This document shows positions 30,197-34,472 of a DNA stretch of 34,472 nt, piece by piece. Source of the stretch: Acanthamoeba castellanii str. Neff (Eukaryota > Discosea > Longamoebia > Acanthamoebidae). The stretch's first letter is position 1, and the number at the start of each line of letters is the position of its first letter. The translations under genes and the position numbers were made by a program. The notes beneath the pieces were generated by a model. The model saw only the letters and a list, made by a program, of their open reading frames with translations. It made no database searches and was not told the origin of the DNA. The stretch spans positions 10,197-44,668 of the forward strand of contig NW_004457320.1 in the NCBI RefSeq assembly GCF_000313135.1. The letters run 5' to 3'.

Positions 30197-31549
30197 ATGG
30201 GCGCCAACCTTAGCAGGGCAGGTGGTGGGAAGCGGGAGAAGCCCGCCGACTCGCCGCCGGCGCAAGAGACGAGGAAGTGCAACCGGCAGGTGGTGAAGGA
30301 CACACCGGCAGACCGGGCGCGTGCGGCGGCCAATGCCGCCCACAACGAGACCAACGCCCGCGACCCCGTGGCGTGCCTCCCCTTTGAGCTCCTGGCCATC
30401 ATATTCGACCTGGTTCTGGCGCAGGAAGACGCCCAACACGGCCGGTGCGCGGCCCCGGTCCTGCGCTACGCCACCGTCTCGGGCCACATCGTCCTCCAGG
30501 AGTTGAGCCTCGACTGGTTCGTGGGCCTCCCGCCCGAGAAGGGCACCATGTGAACGCTTCCCTTTTTGCAGGTGCACCAAGATCACGGACGCGACGGTGG
30601 AGCTCGTGGCGTCAAAGTGTGGCACGTCGCTGACTAAGCTCACTCTTCGTGTACGCACCTCTCAGTTGGCTCTCCAGCGCGTGGAGTGGGGGATCCCAAG
30701 CGCTGACATTCATCCAAACTCGGTGGTGCGTGGGTGGGTGGGTGGGGACCCCACGCAGGGCTGCACGCTGACCAACCGGTCGGTCTACGCGCTGGCCAGC
30801 TGCACCTCGCTCGTTGAATTGGACGTTGGCGAGTGTCACGGGAGTACACTCACCCTAACCCCCCCCCCTCTGCCCGCACACCACTCTGATCGCTCTGATC
30901 TTCTTTTCTGTTCTGGGTTTCAGCGGTGAACGAAGAGGGGGCGCTGGAACTAGCGATGGGCGTTCCCGGCCTGCAGAAGCTGTCGCTCGCCTCGAACCGG
31001 TGGCAGGTGGAGCCCATGGCGGCCCTGGCCAACGCGCTGCAGGCCGAGTGCTGGACCGGCCTGGTCGCCCTCGACCTCGCTCACGCTCGCTACTGCGGCC
31101 AGGTACCGCCACATTATGCACCACCACCCTCCACCACCATCTGTGTGAGCCTCACCATCAGCGCCTACAAGCAGGAAATTGAGTTAGTACTGGCCCGCCT
31201 CCCATTGCTCGAGGAGCTGTCGCTGCGTAGCTGGAGTGACAGCTCGCCGCTCATGGTGGATATCATCGCGGCCCGGCTGCCCAAACTGCGTCGGCTCGAC
31301 CTGGCCCACCGCTCGCGGATCGCTCCAAACGGTGGGGTGCAGCTGGCGGCCTGGAGTGGGCTCCTGGCCGGGTGCCCGCGCCTCGAGGAGCTCAACCTGG
31401 CGTGTCTGAGCGGATTCGAGCACAACCAGGGGCCGCAGGTCGTGCGGATGCTGATCGAACACCCGCCTATGAAGAAGCTCGGCATCTACCGATCCAACCA
31501 AGACTGGCGCGAACTCGCTCACGACAACCAGGTCGTTGTCGAGTTCTGA
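30197..31549 (+). CDS. F-box-like/leucine-rich-repeat protein, probably N-myristoylated
   Basis: Exons 30197-30549, 30572-30650, 30759-30843, 30924-31102 and 31175-31549 join in phase to 356 residues. After a Lys/Ala-rich N-terminus, ACLPFELLAIIFDLVL resembles the first helix of an F-box. Leucine-rich repeats of the cysteine-containing FBXL/AMN1 type follow (CTKITDATVELVASKCG, LTNRSVYALASCTSLVEL, LQKLSLASNRW, LLEELSLRSW, LRRLDLAHRS, LEELNLACLSG). F-box/LRR proteins are substrate adaptors of SCF ubiquitin ligases. The start MGANLS fits the N-myristoylation rule (Gly2, Ser6), which would place it at a membrane. One intron (30550-30571) is only 22 nt in this model, too short for a normal spliceosomal intron, so that junction is doubtful. 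It ends about 80 nt from the convergent TPR gene. Confidence 0.75.
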
Positions 31550-31631
31550 GGCCCGCCTGCGCCCCTAGGGGCACAATGTAGCATACATGTAAAATGCATT
31601 ACTGTGCGTAGAGCGCCAGCGCGCAGAGAAC

Positions 31632-34472
31632 TCACTCCCGCGCAGGGGCGAGCTTGTCGATCCTGGCCTGGACCTTGTCGAAGACGGACGGCGGCACGGC
31701 GACGGAGGAGGAGGCGGAGGCGCCCTGGAGGAGGGCGAGCTCGAGCTGGGCGTGGGCCTGGGCGGCGGGCAGGTCCTTGTTGGTGATCTGCTCGCAGAGC
31801 TGCGAGAGGTGGAGGTGCGTGAGGGGCAGCGGGGCGCCGGTCTTGCGCTCCTCCCGCCGCTGGGCGTTGAGCAGCAAGGCCCGCGCCTTGTTGTACTCCT
31901 TGTTGTGCGCGCTCACCACGCCCTGCATGAACAGAGCCACCGGGTTGTCCTGTGCGCGTGCGTGTGTGCGGTGGTGTGTGCGTGTGCGGCCGCTGTGAGC
32001 TGATGGACAGAAGAGCAAGGCTGAGCTGGAGCCGGGCGTACGGGGCTGAGCTTGATCACTTGGGCGAGGGTGGACTGGGCGTCGCCCCACCTCTCGAGCG
32101 AGATGTAGAGGCGGGCCAGCTTGAGCAGGGCCACGCGCCGCGTGCTCTTGTGCTGCGGCTTGTCGCCGGCAAAGGTCTCGATGACCCGCCTGTAGCTGAA
32201 CGCTGCGGCGTCGGCCTGGTCTTCCTGCTGGTACAGCTCCGCCAGCTCGAACCACAACAGCGGAACGCGATCGCCTGTGGCCCCCAACATGTTAACATTC
32301 CATACCATCCTTGGAATGCAGTCTCTTTTATGGAGCCGTTGGCGCGCACCTTGGATTTTGATGGCCTCCTTGTACTCCCTGATGGCCAGGTCGACCTTCT
32401 TCTGGGCCAGGTGGCAGCGCGCCAGCTGTCGGTGGCAGAAGGCGTCGGCCTTCTTTTTGCCCTCGCCCTCCCCTTCAACATTCAAAAACAAAGGAGTCAG
32501 CCCGACATGCACACGCACCTCCGCACGCACGCACGCACGCACACACACACGCACACCACCGCACCACACGGTACAGCGCACACGTACCGGTGAAGGAGGC
32601 CGATGCCTCGTTGGCCAGCTGCAAGGCCTCGGCGACGCGCTGCTCGCCGTCCTGAAGCAGACAGCAATCGCTGATCGCCAGGCGCAGGAAGAACAGCTTC
32701 GCTTCGACGTCCCGCATCTCGCGGACGAGGCCGGCCTCGTCGTACCGCTCCTTGCCGGGATGCTGGGCCTTGGCCGCGTCCTTGTGCGTCTTGTGGAGGA
32801 GCTCGAGCGCCTGCGCCAACCGGGCCTTCTCCTCCGCGTGCAAGCCGAGCACGTGGCGCAGCACAGAGTCGGTGGAGCGGGCCTGGACGGCGGGCGCCGC
32901 CGAGATGAGGCACTGCGAGTACGAGGCCGCGGCGAACAGGAACCAGGAGTGCTTGCCGAGCGGGTCGACGTGGATCATCTTCGTCACATGGCTCAGCACC
33001 GCCTGGAAATGGACGGTGTCAATTGCTGCTGCTGCTCGATGTGGAGATGATGGAGTAGTACCTTGAGGCCACCGTCCCACCGAGCCCGAGGCACCGCGTT
33101 ACTTGCAGTGTCGTCCTGGGCCGCCGGGACGTTCCGGCCGAACTGCAGGAGGGCCTCCGAGATGAGCCGATGCCTCGCAACGTAGTCCTGCATGCACGCA
33201 ACCAACGGGTCAGGGAGATGATAAGACACCAGTCAGCGCGAGACAACGACCGCGAGGGTCCCTCAAGGGGAGGCGTAGCCGACCTGGAGCTGCGGGAAGG
33301 TGAGGTGGGAAGAGTTGAGGCAGAGGGTGCGCAGGGCGTCTCCGCTCTGGAAATAGTCCATGACCTGTTTTGCGAAACACAGCGACGAGGAGCTCGGTGG
33401 TGAGCGGTTCTGCGCGCACGGTTGGCCGCCTCGGTTTGGGGGCGTACCAGCCATGCCAGAGAGTCCCACGACTCCTCCTTGTCGGGGAACAGATGGTACG
33501 CCTTGCTCACCTGTCGCTTGGCCTCTTCGCTCTTGTTCTGGCGGGTGCGCGCCAGACACGCGACACACACGTGGCAACGTGTGTGAGACCCAAACGTTCA
33601 TAATGCCTTCGAGGTGCGAGTAGAGGACGTGTGCAGTGTACCTGCATCAGCGAGAGAACGGCTTGCATGGCGTAGAGATGAGCTGACGGCGTCTTGCTCA
33701 GCTTCTGGATCTGCTGGAGCGCGGTCTGCGCCACGGTGTAGTCCTCGATGAGCAGGCCCAGGCCGCTCATCATCTGCCAGCCGCCCAGGTAGCTGCCGTC
33801 CTTCTTCACGCTGCATACAACTCGCCCGGTGAGTCGGTGTGTCGTGTGTGTGTCGTGCGTGTTGTGTGTGTCGTGTGTGTGATGAATCGTACCACTGCAT
33901 GACGTATTTCTTGGCCTGGGTGACGTCGCCTTGGTGGTAGGCCAGCTGGGCCAGGAGGAGGAGCGTCTCCTTCTCGGCCCGCTGCAGCGGAGAGGCCGGA
34001 TCGGCGCCCGCGTTGGCCTTCTCGAGCTGGGCCAACAGCTGGCGATGCGCCTGCACGCTCTCCTCGAGCTGGCCGCCGAGGAAGAGCGCCCGGCCGAGGT
34101 CCCACGCGAGCGCCACGTCGCGCTGTCCGTTCGGCGAGGCGGCTCCCACCCCCGCCTCCTTAAGGTCTCGCACGGCATCCGACCACTTGCGCAGCCGCAT
34201 CAGCACCCGCGCGCGGTTGGCCAACACCGTAGCCGTCTTCTCCGCGTCCGTGAACCCGTCTGCGGCCGCTCCACCACGACGAAGCCGGTGGTGAGCGTTT
34301 GCACGGCAGTCAAGTCACCAGCCAATCCGAAGGGACAGAGAAGGGTGGGTACCGCTGGACTCGGAGAGAGGGATGACGGTGCGGAAGGCCTTCTGCCCGA
34401 GCTGCTGCTGTTTGGCGGCGCTGCCGTCCTTGGGCATCGGGGGGAGCAAGGCGAGCGCCTGCGTGAAGCAGC
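31632..34472 (-). CDS. Large TPR-repeat protein, 3' part (possibly SKI3/TTC37-like)
   Basis: Ten exons visible: 34472 (open)-34353, 34268-33893, 33810-33642, 33537-33448, 33364-33284, 33187-33062, 33002-32588, 32472-32350, 32274-32042, 31949-31632. All phases join, giving about 683 residues; the 5' end lies beyond the window. Helical pairs with TPR spacing run throughout, for example ARVLMRLRKWSDAVRDLKEA, LLLAQLAYHQGDVTQAKKYV, RQLARCHLAQKKVDLAIREY and LLKLARLYISLERWGDAQST. The protein is soluble, with no membrane span. Such long TPR solenoids occur in the Ski complex subunit SKI3/TTC37, in anaphase-promoting complex subunits and in transport factors. The TTC37 guess rests only on length and repeat style. 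It ends LAPARE. Confidence 0.8.
33835..33882. repeat. GTGTC/GTGTGT microsatellite in TPR-gene intron
   Basis: Mixed GTGT and GTCGT units in the intron between two TPR exons; the third intron in this window built from the GTGTC-type unit. Confidence 0.8.

Noticed and set aside
32056..34105. Several 100-200 residue frames overlapping the TPR exons in other frames
   Set aside because: They are Arg/Ala/Pro-rich by-products of high GC in the third codon position, without motifs or splice continuity.

Overview
The window looks like nuclear DNA of a free-living amoebozoan close to Acanthamoeba. The reasons are GC-rich exons broken by many short introns (mostly 60-130 nt), domain sets typical of that group (a PstS-kinase-cyclase-kinase receptor and a Pianissimo/Rictor homologue), and draft-assembly traits (a 126-base N run and single-base slips near homopolymers). 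This assignment is inference; no marker gene is present. Exon boundaries below were read by eye from GT..AG sites, phase continuity and family motifs.

Layout: 1-1.05 kb is a less GC-rich remnant of a transposon-like DUF7869-type gene. 1.28-8.33 kb (+) is a receptor with two PstS-like ectodomains, an EGF-like module, one membrane span, a TKL kinase, a class III cyclase domain and a second TKL kinase. 9.06-9.72 kb (-) is an atypical Ras GTPase, followed upstream on the same strand by an ABHD17-type serine hydrolase (9.83-11.51 kb). 11.70-13.97 kb (+) is an MPPE1/PGAP5-like metallophosphoesterase interrupted by the assembly gap. 14.09-19.22 kb (-) is Rictor/Pianissimo in 22 exons. 19.63-20.58 kb (-) is a small PSI-repeat membrane protein, 20.73-21.62 kb (-) is RNA polymerase III subunit RPC9, and 21.73-23.00 kb (-) is an unrecognised protein.

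The most unusual part is 23.0-30.0 kb (+): two adjacent, same-strand DOT1-family (histone H3K79 methyltransferase) genes sharing intron positions and phases. The first keeps the DOT1 motifs and carries two MBD/TAM-like modules. The second has lost key methyltransferase residues and ends in a chromodomain after a very long charged coil. A perfect 14-bp E2F-type palindrome sits about 50 nt before the second copy. The pair looks like a writer plus pseudo-writer, each tied to a different chromatin reader. The window ends with an F-box/LRR protein (30.2-31.5 kb, +) and the 3' part of a large TPR protein (31.6 kb to the edge, -).

Functional links: the receptor, Ras, ABHD17 and Rictor are all signalling genes. 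In other organisms ABHD17 removes palmitate from Ras proteins, and Ras acts upstream of TORC2, so the neighbourhood is suggestive, although linkage alone proves nothing in this kind of genome.
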